Below, piece by piece: positions 18,440 to 26,887 of a stretch of 34,426 nt of DNA. A model generated the notes under the pieces. It was given only the letters and a program-made list of their open reading frames with translations, had not been told where the DNA came from and ran no database searches. Position 1 is the first letter of the stretch. Every line of letters starts with the position of its first letter. Origin of the DNA: Actinomycetota bacterium (GTDB lineage: Bacteria > Actinomycetota > Acidimicrobiia > Acidimicrobiales > Ilumatobacteraceae); assembly GCA_009711295.1 (NCBI GenBank), contig WLST01000012.1, positions 1-34,426 on the forward strand, read 5' to 3'. The translations under genes were made by a program, and so were the position numbers.

Positions 18440-19294
18440 CTATCGTATTGGGTGAGTGACACGCACTAAACGACCCCACGCCGCAAGGTCGAGTTGCTCT
18501 GCGCGCAATGTTGCTTCCACGTCGGCTTCTACAAATTGCTCGGCAGAAACGACACCAGCAAGCGCGGAACGCAGCATCTTGCGGCGCTTCGCAAACCCCG
18601 TGCGCACAAGATGAAAGAGTGCCTCAGGTGCCACATCGTCAAGAGGGAGCGTTGTATGGCGCACAATTTTGACCAGCGCAGAATCGACCTTTGGTCGCGG
18701 GAGGAAAACAGTTGGAGGAACTGAGCCAGCAATTTGTGCATTGGCCCAATAGGCAATTTTCACACTGAGCGCACCGTAGGCCTCGGTACCTGGCGCAGCA
18801 CAAAGTCTTTCGCCAACTTCTGACTGCACCATAACGAGCATGGAGTGAATTGCTGGCACGCCATCGAGGAGGTCGGCAACGAGTGGTGTTGCAATGTTGT
18901 ACGGCAAATTTGCTACCAGATGAAATGTGGCATCGGCACTTCTGTTGTGGCGTGCATTGATATCGGTGAGGAATTCGTGCCAATTCAGTGTCATGGCGTC
19001 GGCTTCAACAACTTCCACATTAGGAATTCCAGCCATTTGCTCGCGCAACACAGGAACAATGCCACGGTCGACTTCCACAGCAATCACTTGCGCACCAGTT
19101 TCGGCGAGTGCTGCAGTGAGCGAGCCGAGGCCTGCACCAATTTCTAGAACAATGTCGCCGCTGCGTACATCGGCAATGCGAGCAATTTTGCGCACGGTAT
19201 TTGGGTCAACAACAAAGTTCTGACCAAGCGAGCGCTGTGGGGCGAGCCCGTTGTCGGCAAGAAGAGCCGCTGCTTGCGGCCTGCTGAGTGTCAC
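18440..19294 (-). CDS. rsmA: 16S rRNA dimethyladenosine transferase (KsgA)
   Basis: This 284-residue SAM methyltransferase dimethylates two adjacent adenines in the 3'-terminal hairpin of 16S rRNA. Motifs: SLGQNFVVDP at 22-31, SAM motif EIGAGLG at 51-57, the acidic EVD at about 74-76, and the catalytic NLPYN at 129-133. The C-terminal small domain has FLPRPKVDSALV. The frame is open far upstream, but the GTG at 19294, with GGTGAG before it and a 4-base overlap with the previous gene's stop, gives the normal N terminus. Confidence 0.96.
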   Translation of the reverse strand: MTLSRPQAAALLADNGLAPQRSLGQNFVVDPNTVRKIARIADVRSGDIVLEIGAGLGSLTAALAETGAQVIAVEVDRGIVPVLREQMAGIPNVEVVEADAMTLNWHEFLTDINARHNRSADATFHLVANLPYNIATPLVADLLDGVPAIHSMLVMVQSEVGERLCAAPGTEAYGALSVKIAYWANAQIAGSVPPTVFLPRPKVDSALVKIVRHTTLPLDDVAPEALFHLVRTGFAKRRKMLRSALAGVVSAEQFVEADVEATLRAEQLDLAAWGRLVRVTHPIR

Positions 19295-19818
19295 CAGCTC
19301 ACCGTGACGGGCAGTGGCGCATCGACCAAGTTGGCAATGCGCAAAAAGAGTGGAGAGTGAAGAACAATGTCGACCCCGGCAGGAAGCAAAATGGCAAACA
19401 CGTTGTCGCACTTCACCGATTTCCCGTTATTTAAATTGATGACCGTGAGTTCTGCGCCCAATGGAGCAGCGGCGCTATAGCAAATGGTGGAGTTGTAGCT
19501 AGGAAATGTGCGGTATGAAGCTTTTGCATTGATGCGTTTCATTTCACCAGGGCCAGGGTATGCAATGCGCGATTGGCCGTTGGGTTGCAATGAAAGTGGG
19601 CCGTCGAGGTTCACCGGCTTCGATGCATCTTCGGCAAGTGGGCCAACTGCATCGCTGTTTTCGAGGGGAGTAGAAGTTGTAGTGGCAGCGATGCTCGATG
19701 GTGATGCAGTGTCTTGTGACGATGAGTTCCCGCCAAGAGTGACAACGAGTAAAACAATGATGGTGCTGACCACTGCGAGCACGGTGAGACGACGACGCTC
19801 GTAAATAGAAAGGTTCAT
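19291..19818 (-). CDS. Membrane-anchored extracytoplasmic protein with RlpA-like double-psi barrel
   Basis: This 175-residue protein has a short basic N terminus, one membrane span at about 11-29, a Ser/Thr-rich linker (31-55) and a C-terminal region (about 98-175). That region has the RlpA/DPBB layout: ASYRTF, PLGAELTVINLNNGKSV, then AGVDIVLHSPLFLRIANL and PVTVSW. RlpA proteins cleave or bind peptidoglycan glycan strands. Here the usual THxxLPFG and NDRGP segments, which carry catalytic residues, are replaced by CYSAAAPLG and CDNVF. Enzymatic activity is therefore doubtful. Cys113 and Cys137 could form a disulfide. Many actinobacteria carry the cell-wall hydrolase gene rpfB at this point between tatD and rsmA. 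Fold assignment is by eye. Confidence 0.7.
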   Translation of the reverse strand: MNLSIYERRRLTVLAVVSTIIVLLVVTLGGNSSSQDTASPSSIAATTTSTPLENSDAVGPLAEDASKPVNLDGPLSLQPNGQSRIAYPGPGEMKRINAKASYRTFPSYNSTICYSAAAPLGAELTVINLNNGKSVKCDNVFAILLPAGVDIVLHSPLFLRIANLVDAPLPVTVSW

Positions 19819-20579
19819 GCTGCAGCTCGCATTTTGGGAAAAGCACGCAACGCATTTGCCGAAGTGATGTGTGCAATGTGCTCTGGAGACGAATTGCGCA
19901 GTTCAGCAATGGATGTGCCGACAACCGAAACGAGTGCGGGCTGGTTCATTTTTCCGCGGTGTGGAACGGGCGCCAAGTATGGGCTGTCGGTTTCAACGAG
20001 AAGGTTTTCATCGGGGCAAAAGAGCGCTGCTTCACGTAAATCATTGGCGTTTTTGAATGTGACAATGCCGGAAAAGGAGAGAAATAACCCGCGTTCTACG
20101 CATTGGCGTGCTCGCATTTCATCGCCGCTAAAACAGTGCATGATGGTATTTGAGGGAATGCCTTCTGCATCGAGAATCTCAAATGTTTCATCCCACGCAT
20201 CACGTGTGTGAATAACGAGCGAGAGTTGGTGCTCATGTGCAAGTTGTATTTGTTCTGCAAATGCTGTGCGCTGTGAAGGGCGATCGGAATGTTCGTAGTA
20301 GTAGTCGAGACCGCATTCGCCAATTGCAACAACTTTGTTTGCTCCCAAATAGGGCAGCAGTTGAGCAACGCCATGTTGTGCATCGTGCGGGTGTAGCCCA
20401 ACAGTTGCCCATACTTCTTCGTGACGCCCCGCAATTGCTATTGCGCTAGCAGATGTTTCTGCATCGGTACCGATGCTCACCATGGTGGTGACGCCACCGG
20501 TAACAGCAGCACGAACAGCTTCATCGGCACCACCCGGCATACGTGCATCGGTGAGATGGCAGTGAGTATCGGTCCACAT
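19815..20579 (-). CDS. tatD: TatD-family metal-dependent DNase
   Basis: This 254-residue TIM-barrel hydrolase of the TatD family acts as a 3'-5' exonuclease in nucleic-acid quality control. Metal ligands by motif: DTHCHL with His6 and His8, IGECGLDYYY with Glu, VIHTRDAWDE with His, MHCFSG with His, and VETDSPYLAP with Asp. The full-length protein is followed by the RlpA-like gene with a 4-base overlap and preceded by metG with a 10-base gap. The metG-tatD order is widely conserved. Confidence 0.95.
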   Translation of the reverse strand: MWTDTHCHLTDARMPGGADEAVRAAVTGGVTTMVSIGTDAETSASAIAIAGRHEEVWATVGLHPHDAQHGVAQLLPYLGANKVVAIGECGLDYYYEHSDRPSQRTAFAEQIQLAHEHQLSLVIHTRDAWDETFEILDAEGIPSNTIMHCFSGDEMRARQCVERGLFLSFSGIVTFKNANDLREAALFCPDENLLVETDSPYLAPVPHRGKMNQPALVSVVGTSIAELRNSSPEHIAHITSANALRAFPKMRAAA

Positions 20580-20590
20580 AGAAAGAATCG

Positions 20591-22096
20591 TTACTTTGCT
20601 TTACGTGGGAACAGAGGTTCACCCTTTTCCACGGTGAGGCCGGCAGGGTAAAGACCCCATGAAACGCTTGTAGGAATACGTTCGTGGCTCACATCGCCCG
20701 TGAGGCCAATGCGTTCCCACACCATTTGCGCGGTGGTAGGAATGGCAGGCACACACAAGATGGCAACAATGCGCAGTGCTTCTAATGCATCGCCCATAAT
20801 GGCGTTGAGCTCCGCACTGGGTTCTGCTTTCCACGGCTCATGGTTTTCAAGAAATGAGTTGGTGGCGCGAATGAGCGACCAAGTTGCATCGAGTGCTTTT
20901 CCTGGTTGGAATGAATTCCAGCCTTCAATGGTGTCGCGCACTGCACTCTCTGCATGTTCGCGAAGTGGGCTATCGGTACGTGGAGCAGCGCTGACGCCGT
21001 CACACTTTTTTTGCACAACCGTGGTAACTCGTGAACACAAGTTGCCGAGGTTGTTGGCAAGGTCGTTGTTGTAGCGAGCAACGAGACCTTCATAGGTGAA
21101 GTCGCCGTCGTTGCCGTATTGCGTGTCGGACAAAACGTAGTAACGGAACCCATCGACACCGAATTCGTCAATGAGATCGAGCGGGTTCACTACGTTGCCG
21201 GCGGTTTTACTCATTTTCTCGCCACCCACAAGTAGCCAGCCACCAACGGCCCAGTGTTCTGGCGGCTCAATGCCTGCTGACATCAGCATGGCTGGCCAAT
21301 AGACACAGTGGAAGCGAATGATGTCTTTGCCAATGAGATGCACCGATACAGGCCAGTTCTTTGCAAATGCGGCATCGTCGGTGCCGTAGCCAACAGCAGT
21401 GATGTAGTTCGCTAACGCGTCGAACCATACGTAAGCAACATGGCTGTTGTCCCACGGAAGGGGGATGCCCCATTTCAAACTGTTGCGGCTCACGGAAAAA
21501 TCTCGCAGGCCCTGTTTGATGAAGCTCGTGACTTCATTCATTCTGAAATGTGGCGAAATGGAGTTGGGGTGGTCTGCGTACCATTGCAAAAGGCGATCTT
21601 CGAAACGTGACAGACGGAAGAAATAGTTTTCTTCCTCAACGTGTTCCACTGGGCGTTTGTGAATGGGGCAGTTGCCATTGTCGATTTCTTCTTCAGTGAA
21701 GTACGCCTCGCAGGCAACGCAATACAAACCGGAATAGGTGTCGAGTTCAATATCGCCAGCGTCGTAACAGGCTTGCAAGAGTTTGGCGACACCGCGCTTG
21801 TGGCGATCTTCGGTTGTGCGAATGAAGTCGTCGTACTGAATGTTGAGTTTGTCCCAGGCCTGAGCAAAAAGAGGGGCGATGGAGTCGGCGAATTCCTGAG
21901 GCGTTACACCCTTGGCATCGGCGGCCTGCTGAATTTTGAGGCCATGTTCGTCGGTGCCGGTGAGGAGGTGGACGTCGTCGCCAGAGAGCCGGTGCCAGCG
22001 AGCCAGGGCATCGGCAACGATGGTGGTGTAGGCGTGGCCGAGGTGCGGCTGCGCATTGACGTAATAAATGGGGGTTGTCAGAGAAAATCGCGCCAC
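20591..22096 (-). CDS. metG: Methionyl-tRNA synthetase
   Basis: This 501-residue class I synthetase charges tRNA-Met. HLGH (18-21) is the HIGH motif and KMSKT (294-298) the KMSKS motif. A single zinc knuckle is formed by C126-x2-C129 and C143-x2-H146. The C-terminal helical anticodon domain is present, but the optional tRNA-binding (EMAP-like) domain is absent. I chose the GTG at 22096 because it gives the expected N terminus (ARFSLTTPIYYVNAQPHLGH) and lies 6 bases after a TATCCT -10-like box, consistent with a leaderless mRNA. The open frame extends to 22168 over the divergent thioesterase start. Confidence 0.95.
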   Translation of the reverse strand: MARFSLTTPIYYVNAQPHLGHAYTTIVADALARWHRLSGDDVHLLTGTDEHGLKIQQAADAKGVTPQEFADSIAPLFAQAWDKLNIQYDDFIRTTEDRHKRGVAKLLQACYDAGDIELDTYSGLYCVACEAYFTEEEIDNGNCPIHKRPVEHVEEENYFFRLSRFEDRLLQWYADHPNSISPHFRMNEVTSFIKQGLRDFSVSRNSLKWGIPLPWDNSHVAYVWFDALANYITAVGYGTDDAAFAKNWPVSVHLIGKDIIRFHCVYWPAMLMSAGIEPPEHWAVGGWLLVGGEKMSKTAGNVVNPLDLIDEFGVDGFRYYVLSDTQYGNDGDFTYEGLVARYNNDLANNLGNLCSRVTTVVQKKCDGVSAAPRTDSPLREHAESAVRDTIEGWNSFQPGKALDATWSLIRATNSFLENHEPWKAEPSAELNAIMGDALEALRIVAILCVPAIPTTAQMVWERIGLTGDVSHERIPTSVSWGLYPAGLTVEKGEPLFPRKAK

Positions 22097-22102
22097 AACA
22101 TG

Positions 22103-22108
22103 AGGATA
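22103..22108 (-). promoter_or_regulatory. -10-like box for leaderless metG
   Basis: On the minus strand TATCCT lies 6 bases before the metG GTG, and there is no Shine-Dalgarno sequence. This TAnnnT-N6-start pattern is typical of actinobacterial leaderless transcripts. No -35 box is recognisable. Confidence 0.35.
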
Positions 22109-22119
22109 CGAGCAATACG

Positions 22120-22941
22120 ATGCTGACCGTGACTTTCCGCTTCGATACTGCAACGGCTGTGACGCCAATTGCAGAAAAAAATGGCCTCACCACGTTTTCG
22201 GCTGAAGTTTTTGATGGCTGGGACATCATGGGAAATGCCAACGGGGGCTATTTGCTCGCCATGATGGGCCGTGCCATGCAGCAACATTCTGGGCGCCGTG
22301 ACCCGTTCACAGTGACTGCTCATTATCTTGCGCCTGCGCCGGCGGGCCCGTTGGAAATTGAAGTCGACACAGTGAAGACCGGAAAGCTTGTGACCACGAT
22401 GAATGCAACGATGCGCCGCGGTGATCGCAACATCATGCGCGTTCTTGGGGCGTGGGGTGAAATGGCAGCACTTGAACCACAAATTGTCACAGCAACCCCA
22501 CCCGATATGCCTCCGTTTGACGAATGCACAAGTCGCAATAGCGATGGCGGAGAGTTCACCATTGGTCTGTTGCAAAATGTCACCAACCGTTTGCACCCCG
22601 ACGACTCCACTTTCATTGCAGGTACGCCATCGGGTACTGCGTGCATGCGCGGATGGATTGAATTTCCTGACGATCGCCCTATGGACACGCTTGCTTTGTT
22701 GCTCGCAGTCGATTCAATGCCGCCACCGTTATTCAACCTGCCTTATGAAAAAGGTTGGGTGCCAACTTTGGAGCTCACTGTGCATGTGCGCGCGGTGCCA
22801 GTTGGCAAAAGACTCGCGTGCTCATTTCGCACCAAAGTGGTGCAAGGTGGGCTCATTGAAGAAGATGGCGAAATTTGGGATGAGTCGGGAACGCTTGTTG
22901 CCCTGAGTCGCCAAATGGCCCTTGCTCCACGTGCTGTTTAG
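22120..22941 (+). CDS. Acyl-CoA thioesterase-like double-hotdog protein
   Basis: This 273-residue protein has a TesB/4HBT_3-type layout. The first hotdog (about 15-110) contains FDGWDIMGNANGGYLLAMMGRAM and TVTAHYLAPAPAGPLEIEV. The second (about 165-273) contains DTLALLLAVDSMPPPLF and ELTVHVRAVPVGKRLACSF. Such proteins hydrolyse acyl-CoA thioesters; the chain preference is unknown. Start: the ATG at 22120 is the only sensible one, because the frame upstream reaches only a TTG at 22075. Ribosome binding is unclear, with GAGGA lying 13 bases away. It is divergent from metG and overlaps the convergent HAD gene by 4 bases. Confidence 0.88.
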   Translation: MLTVTFRFDTATAVTPIAEKNGLTTFSAEVFDGWDIMGNANGGYLLAMMGRAMQQHSGRRDPFTVTAHYLAPAPAGPLEIEVDTVKTGKLVTTMNATMRRGDRNIMRVLGAWGEMAALEPQIVTATPPDMPPFDECTSRNSDGGEFTIGLLQNVTNRLHPDDSTFIAGTPSGTACMRGWIEFPDDRPMDTLALLLAVDSMPPPLFNLPYEKGWVPTLELTVHVRAVPVGKRLACSFRTKVVQGGLIEEDGEIWDESGTLVALSRQMALAPRAV

Positions 22942-22956
22942 TTATTGAGAACAGCA
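22932..22956. terminator. stem-loop across convergent thioesterase / HAD gene ends
   Basis: TGCTGTT (22932-22938) pairs perfectly with AACAGCA (22950-22956) around an 11-base loop that contains the thioesterase TAG (22939-22941) and most of the HAD TAA (complement of 22938-22940). No T-run follows. Termination is inferred from position; chance occurrence is possible. Confidence 0.3.
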
Positions 22957-23612
22957 ACAAGTTCTTGCGGTGTCTCCACAATTGCGGTGGCTCCTGCAGA
23001 ACTGAGTTCTTCACGCGAGCCAAAACCCCACAGCACTCCGGCGGTGTGAGTTCCAACTTCTACACCAGCGTCAATGTCGTGATGGCGATCGCCAATCATC
23101 CAACAGGAAGCGAGTGGAGGAAGTTCACCGTGCAATTCTTTCATTTCACGCAGCGCACGTTCCAGAAGTTGCGCTTTGGGAATCTCTGAATCGTCGTGAG
23201 GGCCAACGACGATGTCGAAGTAGTGACGCACGCCGGTTGCTTGAATAGCAATGAGGGCTTGTGGTTCTGGTTTTGAAGTAACTATGGCAAGGCGCCAGGA
23301 ATTTTTAAGTTCAGTGAGCGCATCACTCATTCCGGGGTTGAGCGGCGTTTGTGGAAGGTGAGTAGCGCCGTAAATGGCGCGGTATTCAGCAATGAACACG
23401 TGCATTTCTTCGGCGGGTACGCCACGCGGGGCAAAAACTATGGGGAATGAGACCGAAAGGGGAGGTCCAACAAAATGAGTGAGATCTTCGCTTGTCAGTG
23501 GTTGCAAATGACGTGCTTCAAGAACATGGTTCATGGAAGCGAGGATTCCAGTTCCGGAATCGGCAACAGTTCCATCGAGGTCGAAAAAGAGTATTCCCTT
23601 TTTATTTTTCAT
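22938..23612 (-). CDS. HAD-family phosphatase (phosphoglycolate phosphatase-like)
   Basis: This 224-residue HAD hydrolase has motif I FFDLDGTVADS near residues 9-19 with the nucleophile Asp, motif II in AIVTSKPEP, motif III Lys in IPKAQLL, and motif IV GDRHHDIDAGVEVG. The cap inserted after motif I is the helical C1 type seen in PGP/Gph and 5'-nucleotidase-like members. The precise substrate is unknown. The start overlaps the end of rsmI by 11 bases, so it is likely co-translated with the upstream rsmI. Confidence 0.9.
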   Translation of the reverse strand: MKNKKGILFFDLDGTVADSGTGILASMNHVLEARHLQPLTSEDLTHFVGPPLSVSFPIVFAPRGVPAEEMHVFIAEYRAIYGATHLPQTPLNPGMSDALTELKNSWRLAIVTSKPEPQALIAIQATGVRHYFDIVVGPHDDSEIPKAQLLERALREMKELHGELPPLASCWMIGDRHHDIDAGVEVGTHTAGVLWGFGSREELSSAGATAIVETPQELVAVLNN

Positions 23613-24456
23613 TGGTGACTTCTTTGTTGTTCATAAGGAGTGCAAGTGCGTAGACCACTCGCTTTGGTGCACTTGTTTTTTTCACCACGGCATCTACTGC
23701 GTCGCGGGTAGAAACCCCATTGGAGAATTCATAAACGAGGGCTTCTTTAATGAGGTCTTCGTCTGCTGGTAGAGGTGCTTCTGCTGCCGCTAAAACAACG
23801 ACAAATTCGCCCATTGGTTCAACAGTTGCAAAATGAAGTGCTGCTGCACTCACCGAGCCACGCCACACTTCTTCATGCATTTTGGTGAGCTCTCGGGTAA
23901 CGGCAATGAGGCGATCGGGGTGACAGGCAACTGCGAGGTCGTTGAGAGTGCGCGAAATGCGATGCGGTGCTTCGTAAAAAATGACAGTTCTCATTTCACT
24001 AGCGATGTCGGCGAGGCGTTCTGCGCGGTCGCGACCTGAGCGAGGGAGAAAACCTTCAAACACAAATCGGGTAGTGGGAATACCGCTAATGATGAGAGCC
24101 ATAATGAGGGCAGCTGGCCCAGGTACTGCAGATACAGAAAGACCTGCTGCAATGACTGCTTGCACGACAACGCTTCCCGGATCGCTAATGCCTGGAGTGC
24201 CAGCATCGGTGATGAGCGCAACTGTTTTCCCGCCCATGATGGCTTCGATGATGCCGTTACACGCATCGCGTTCGGTGTGGTCATTGACCACGATGTACTT
24301 GGGGGAAGTGATGCCCATATGTTTGACGAGCCGACCCGAATGTCGAGAATCTTCGCAAGCAATGATGTCGGCTTGTTCTAGAACCGATTTCATGCGCTCA
24401 GAGATGTCTCCAAGATTCCCGATGGGAGTTGCAACAAGAATGAGTTGCCCGCTCAC
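23602..24456 (-). CDS. rsmI: 16S rRNA 2'-O-methyltransferase RsmI
   Basis: This 284-residue tetrapyrrole-methylase-fold enzyme methylates the ribose of C1402 in 16S rRNA. Typical motifs: LVATPIGNLGDIS at 7-19, CEDSRHSGRLVKHMGI, ITDAGTPGISDPG, and PGPAALIMALIISGIP. Length is normal. The GTG start overlaps the DUF192 gene by 4 bases. In actinobacteria rsmI commonly lies near metG, as here, only two genes away. Confidence 0.96.
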   Translation of the reverse strand: MSGQLILVATPIGNLGDISERMKSVLEQADIIACEDSRHSGRLVKHMGITSPKYIVVNDHTERDACNGIIEAIMGGKTVALITDAGTPGISDPGSVVVQAVIAAGLSVSAVPGPAALIMALIISGIPTTRFVFEGFLPRSGRDRAERLADIASEMRTVIFYEAPHRISRTLNDLAVACHPDRLIAVTRELTKMHEEVWRGSVSAAALHFATVEPMGEFVVVLAAAEAPLPADEDLIKEALVYEFSNGVSTRDAVDAVVKKTSAPKRVVYALALLMNNKEVTNEK

Positions 24457-24857
24457 GATGCAACTCGTGCGTCTTGTGCGAATCGAATTTCAATGATGTC
24501 GCCAACTTGGAGATTCCATCGCCGTGCAGCATCGGTGTCGGCTTCAAGAACACTTCGCGCTTTCACCACCGGTAATGGGAGTCGGTTTCTTTTAAGTTCC
24601 TGAATTTTGACCACTTCTCCATCGTTGTTGATGTACAAAACGCAGAGAGGTGCCTTCATGCCAAAAGTGTGGACCCATCTGCATGGTTGAAGGAAAAGTG
24701 GCGTGTTGATGCGCTCGATACCGCGAAGCCCTATGCGGCGTGCTCGACGTGATTCGGCAGATGAAATGCTCGCCAGCACTTTGTCGTCGCGCATGAGCCA
24801 TCCGGTGGAGAGTGCTTCTTGTGAAGAAGGTGAATGGTGGGAGGGATTTTTTCTCAT
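24453..24857 (-). CDS. DUF192 family protein
   Basis: This 134-residue protein contains the DUF192 core: GWLMRDDKVLASI, RARRIGLRGIE, WVHTFGMKAPLCVLYIN, then VVKARSVLEADTDAARRWNLQVGD and IIEI. DUF192 proteins form a small beta barrel, and their role is not established. Bacterial members are often exported, but no signal peptide is seen here. The ATG at 24857 is used because the conserved GWL lies upstream of the alternative Met at 24794. It is the first gene of a minus-strand set with rsmI and the HAD phosphatase. Confidence 0.88.
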   Translation of the reverse strand: MRKNPSHHSPSSQEALSTGWLMRDDKVLASISSAESRRARRIGLRGIERINTPLFLQPCRWVHTFGMKAPLCVLYINNDGEVVKIQELKRNRLPLPVVKARSVLEADTDAARRWNLQVGDIIEIRFAQDARVAS

Positions 24858-24908
24858 GGTGCTTTTGCTTTCTCACGAGGTTAGTCGCACAGCTGTTCTT
24901 CCTGCCGA

Positions 24909-24914
24909 TACTGT
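24909..24914 (+). promoter_or_regulatory. -10-like box for leaderless secreted protein gene
   Basis: TACTGT ends 4 bases before the ATG at 24919, and there is no Shine-Dalgarno sequence, suggesting a leaderless transcript. No -35 box is clear. Confidence 0.3.
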
Positions 24915-24918
24915 ACGA

Positions 24919-25620
24919 ATGGTGAAATTCACAAAGTCGCTTGCATGCGTAGCAATTGCAGCTACCAGCATTGTGTGCATGGAGCATGCAGCAGTGGCAA
25001 AACCTATAATCGGATCCGCTTGCACAACTCTGGGAAGTTCACAGAAGTCGAGCGGGCTGACGTGTTCACCCTCACCATTAGATGCAACGCAGAAAATTTG
25101 GATTCCTACTTGGGGGGCCGATTGCACCAAGCGACTCCAAAAGTTTTGGAACATGCAGTGCGACTACATATATGCCACTCGAGCGCGGGAAGTGTCGAGC
25201 GTTTTGGAATGGGATGTGGTGAGCATTCCTCGCATCGGGAAATTGCCGAAGGGAACCCCTTTGGAGATTGCCCAACAGTTTGCAGTTGATGTTGGCGCAC
25301 TATGGAATTTGTCGAACGGCAAAAATTTTGTCACTGAAGGCAAGCCATACATTGGTGGCTGCGACGGTTGGGCGTGTTCGGGGTATCACCCTCGTATTTA
25401 CGCCACAGTGTGGAAAAAGTACGCTCGTGCAAAAGTAATGGTGCGAGTTGCTGTAGCAAAAGGTGCATACATTGCAGGGAAATTCACATCAACAATTCCC
25501 AATTTTGCTACGTGCTATAGCCTAAAAATTCAAGGCACTTGGTACCGGGCATTGCTTGACTACGGTCAGTATCAACGCGGCGGCGAAGCATATGCAGCCG
25601 TGCTTGGAGCATGTAAATAG
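24919..25620 (+). CDS. Secreted Cys-rich protein of unknown function
   Basis: I do not recognise a characterised family. The 233-residue product has a signal peptide (basic start, hydrophobic 8-20, cleavage site AVA at 25-27). The mature part has eight cysteines (35, 49, 69, 81, 148, 153, 199, 232), enough for four disulfides. The first portion, GSACTTLGSS...GLTCSPSP...IWIPTW, resembles the short GxxC...LxC...W module that caps many secreted actinobacterial proteins. The rest is rich in Tyr and Trp, with no catalytic motif I can name. The frame runs upstream to 24703, but that stretch is antisense to the DUF192 gene. The stop is 2 bases from convergent ychF. Confidence 0.75.
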   Translation: MVKFTKSLACVAIAATSIVCMEHAAVAKPIIGSACTTLGSSQKSSGLTCSPSPLDATQKIWIPTWGADCTKRLQKFWNMQCDYIYATRAREVSSVLEWDVVSIPRIGKLPKGTPLEIAQQFAVDVGALWNLSNGKNFVTEGKPYIGGCDGWACSGYHPRIYATVWKKYARAKVMVRVAVAKGAYIAGKFTSTIPNFATCYSLKIQGTWYRALLDYGQYQRGGEAYAAVLGACK

Positions 25621-25622
25621 CC

Positions 25623-26720
25623 TTAAACGTTGAAGCGAATTTCCATGACGTCGCCATCGATGACTTCGTATTCTTTTCCTTCAGAACGCACTTTGCCCAG
25701 ATCTTTTGCCTTATTCCACGAGCCAATTTCTAGAAGCTCATCCCAAGCAATGACTTCGGCGCGAATGAACCCACGTTGCAGGTCGGAGTGGATTTTTCCC
25801 GCACATTCAGGAGCTTTTCCGCCCGCATTAAAGGTCCATGCGCGAGTTTCTTTTTCACCAGTGGTGATGAATGTGCGCAAACCAAGCAAGTGGTAGGCGC
25901 TGCGTACCATGCGGGGAAGAGCACCTTCACCAAGACCAAGTTCTCCGAGCATTTCTGCCCGGTCGGCTTCGTCGAGTTGTGCTGCTTCTGCTTCAAGTTG
26001 AACACTCATGCCGAGCACTTCTACTTCTGCGGCACTTGCAGAACCAGGGGGCGCGAGTTCAGCGCGAACGCTTGCTTCTGCCTCGGGAATTTTGTCGAGT
26101 TCATTTTCGCCTACGTTGACCACCGCGAGTACGCGACGGTTGGTGAGCAAAAAGTGAGGTGCAAGTGCCAAGCGGATGTCTGCACTAAGCCCAGCACGGT
26201 AGAGAGGAATACCTTCACTAAGAGAGGTGAGCGCTACTTCAAGTGCGGCGACTTCTTCAAGCACCGACTTATCGAGCTTGGAAGATTTTTGCAAACGCGG
26301 CAAACGCGATTCCACAGTTTCAAGGTCGGCAAGTGCGAGTTCAAGTTCAACGATGCGTAAATGTTCGAGGGGGTCAGATGGCCCGGGTACATCGTCGTCT
26401 TCAAAGGCCCGCAGCACAAAAACCGTTGCTTCAACTTCGCGAATGTTGGCGAGAAATTTGTTGCCGAGACCTTCACCCTTGCTTGCACCTTCAACAATGC
26501 CGCCAATATCGACCACCTGCACCGTGGCATGAACGGTCTTTTGGGTCTTCGACATGATGGCGAGTTGGTCGAGACGAGTATCGGGAACGCGAGCCACGCC
26601 AATATTGGGGTCCTTTGTGGCAAAGGCATAGGGGGCAGCCAAGGCGCCGCCACCCGTGAGGGCGTTATAGAGGGATGATTTACCTGCGTTGGGAAGACCA
26701 ACAAGTCCGAAGCGTTCCAT
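25623..26720 (-). CDS. ychF: Ribosome-binding ATPase YchF (Obg-like)
   Basis: This 365-residue TRAFAC NTPase has a P-loop GLPNAGKS at 8-15, switch II-region [22 protein letters not shown] (canonically DIAGLVKGAS), a coiled-coil insertion at about 127-170, and a C-terminal TGS-like domain ([20 protein letters not shown]...[24 protein letters not shown]). The specificity position reads NVGE rather than NKxD, which in this family goes with ATP rather than GTP use. It is linked to ribosome and stress functions. It is divergent from the SUF operon. Confidence 0.97.
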   Translation of the reverse strand: MERFGLVGLPNAGKSSLYNALTGGGALAAPYAFATKDPNIGVARVPDTRLDQLAIMSKTQKTVHATVQVVDIGGIVEGASKGEGLGNKFLANIREVEATVFVLRAFEDDDVPGPSDPLEHLRIVELELALADLETVESRLPRLQKSSKLDKSVLEEVAALEVALTSLSEGIPLYRAGLSADIRLALAPHFLLTNRRVLAVVNVGENELDKIPEAEASVRAELAPPGSASAAEVEVLGMSVQLEAEAAQLDEADRAEMLGELGLGEGALPRMVRSAYHLLGLRTFITTGEKETRAWTFNAGGKAPECAGKIHSDLQRGFIRAEVIAWDELLEIGSWNKAKDLGKVRSEGKEYEVIDGDVMEIRFNV

Positions 26721-26887
26721 AGTGGTCGTGGCAGGCTAACGATCTTCCGGCCGGTTCAGGTTGATGAGGACAATGGGGCAAAATAAGCCGACTTGAGTGG
26801 TGTGGTCGTTGCGCTGAATTGTTACTATGACCGTAGTGTTAATTAGAGATGTGGTCGCGCAGGTCGCGGCAGTCGAGGAGTCCCCCC
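26721..26887 (+). promoter_or_regulatory. divergent ychF / sufB intergenic region with imperfect dyad
   Basis: This 167-base gap must hold the SUF operon promoter. An imperfect dyad, ACTATG-AC-CGTAGT at 26824-26837, has matching outer arms ACTA/TAGT and overlaps a TACTAT -10-like hexamer (26823-26828). No convincing -35 box is placed correctly. The dyad could be an operator for an Fe-S sensing regulator, but it does not have the ACACT-N5-AGTGT form described for mycobacterial SufR sites. GAGGAG before sufB is a good ribosome-binding site. Confidence 0.35.

Noticed and set aside
19295-19411. 39-residue N-terminal extension of rsmA
   Set aside because: It is a Cys/His/Arg-rich shadow of the upstream RlpA-like gene; the GTGA junction fits better.
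24703-24918. Upstream extension of the secreted protein gene
   Set aside because: It is antisense to the DUF192 gene and would bury the signal peptide.
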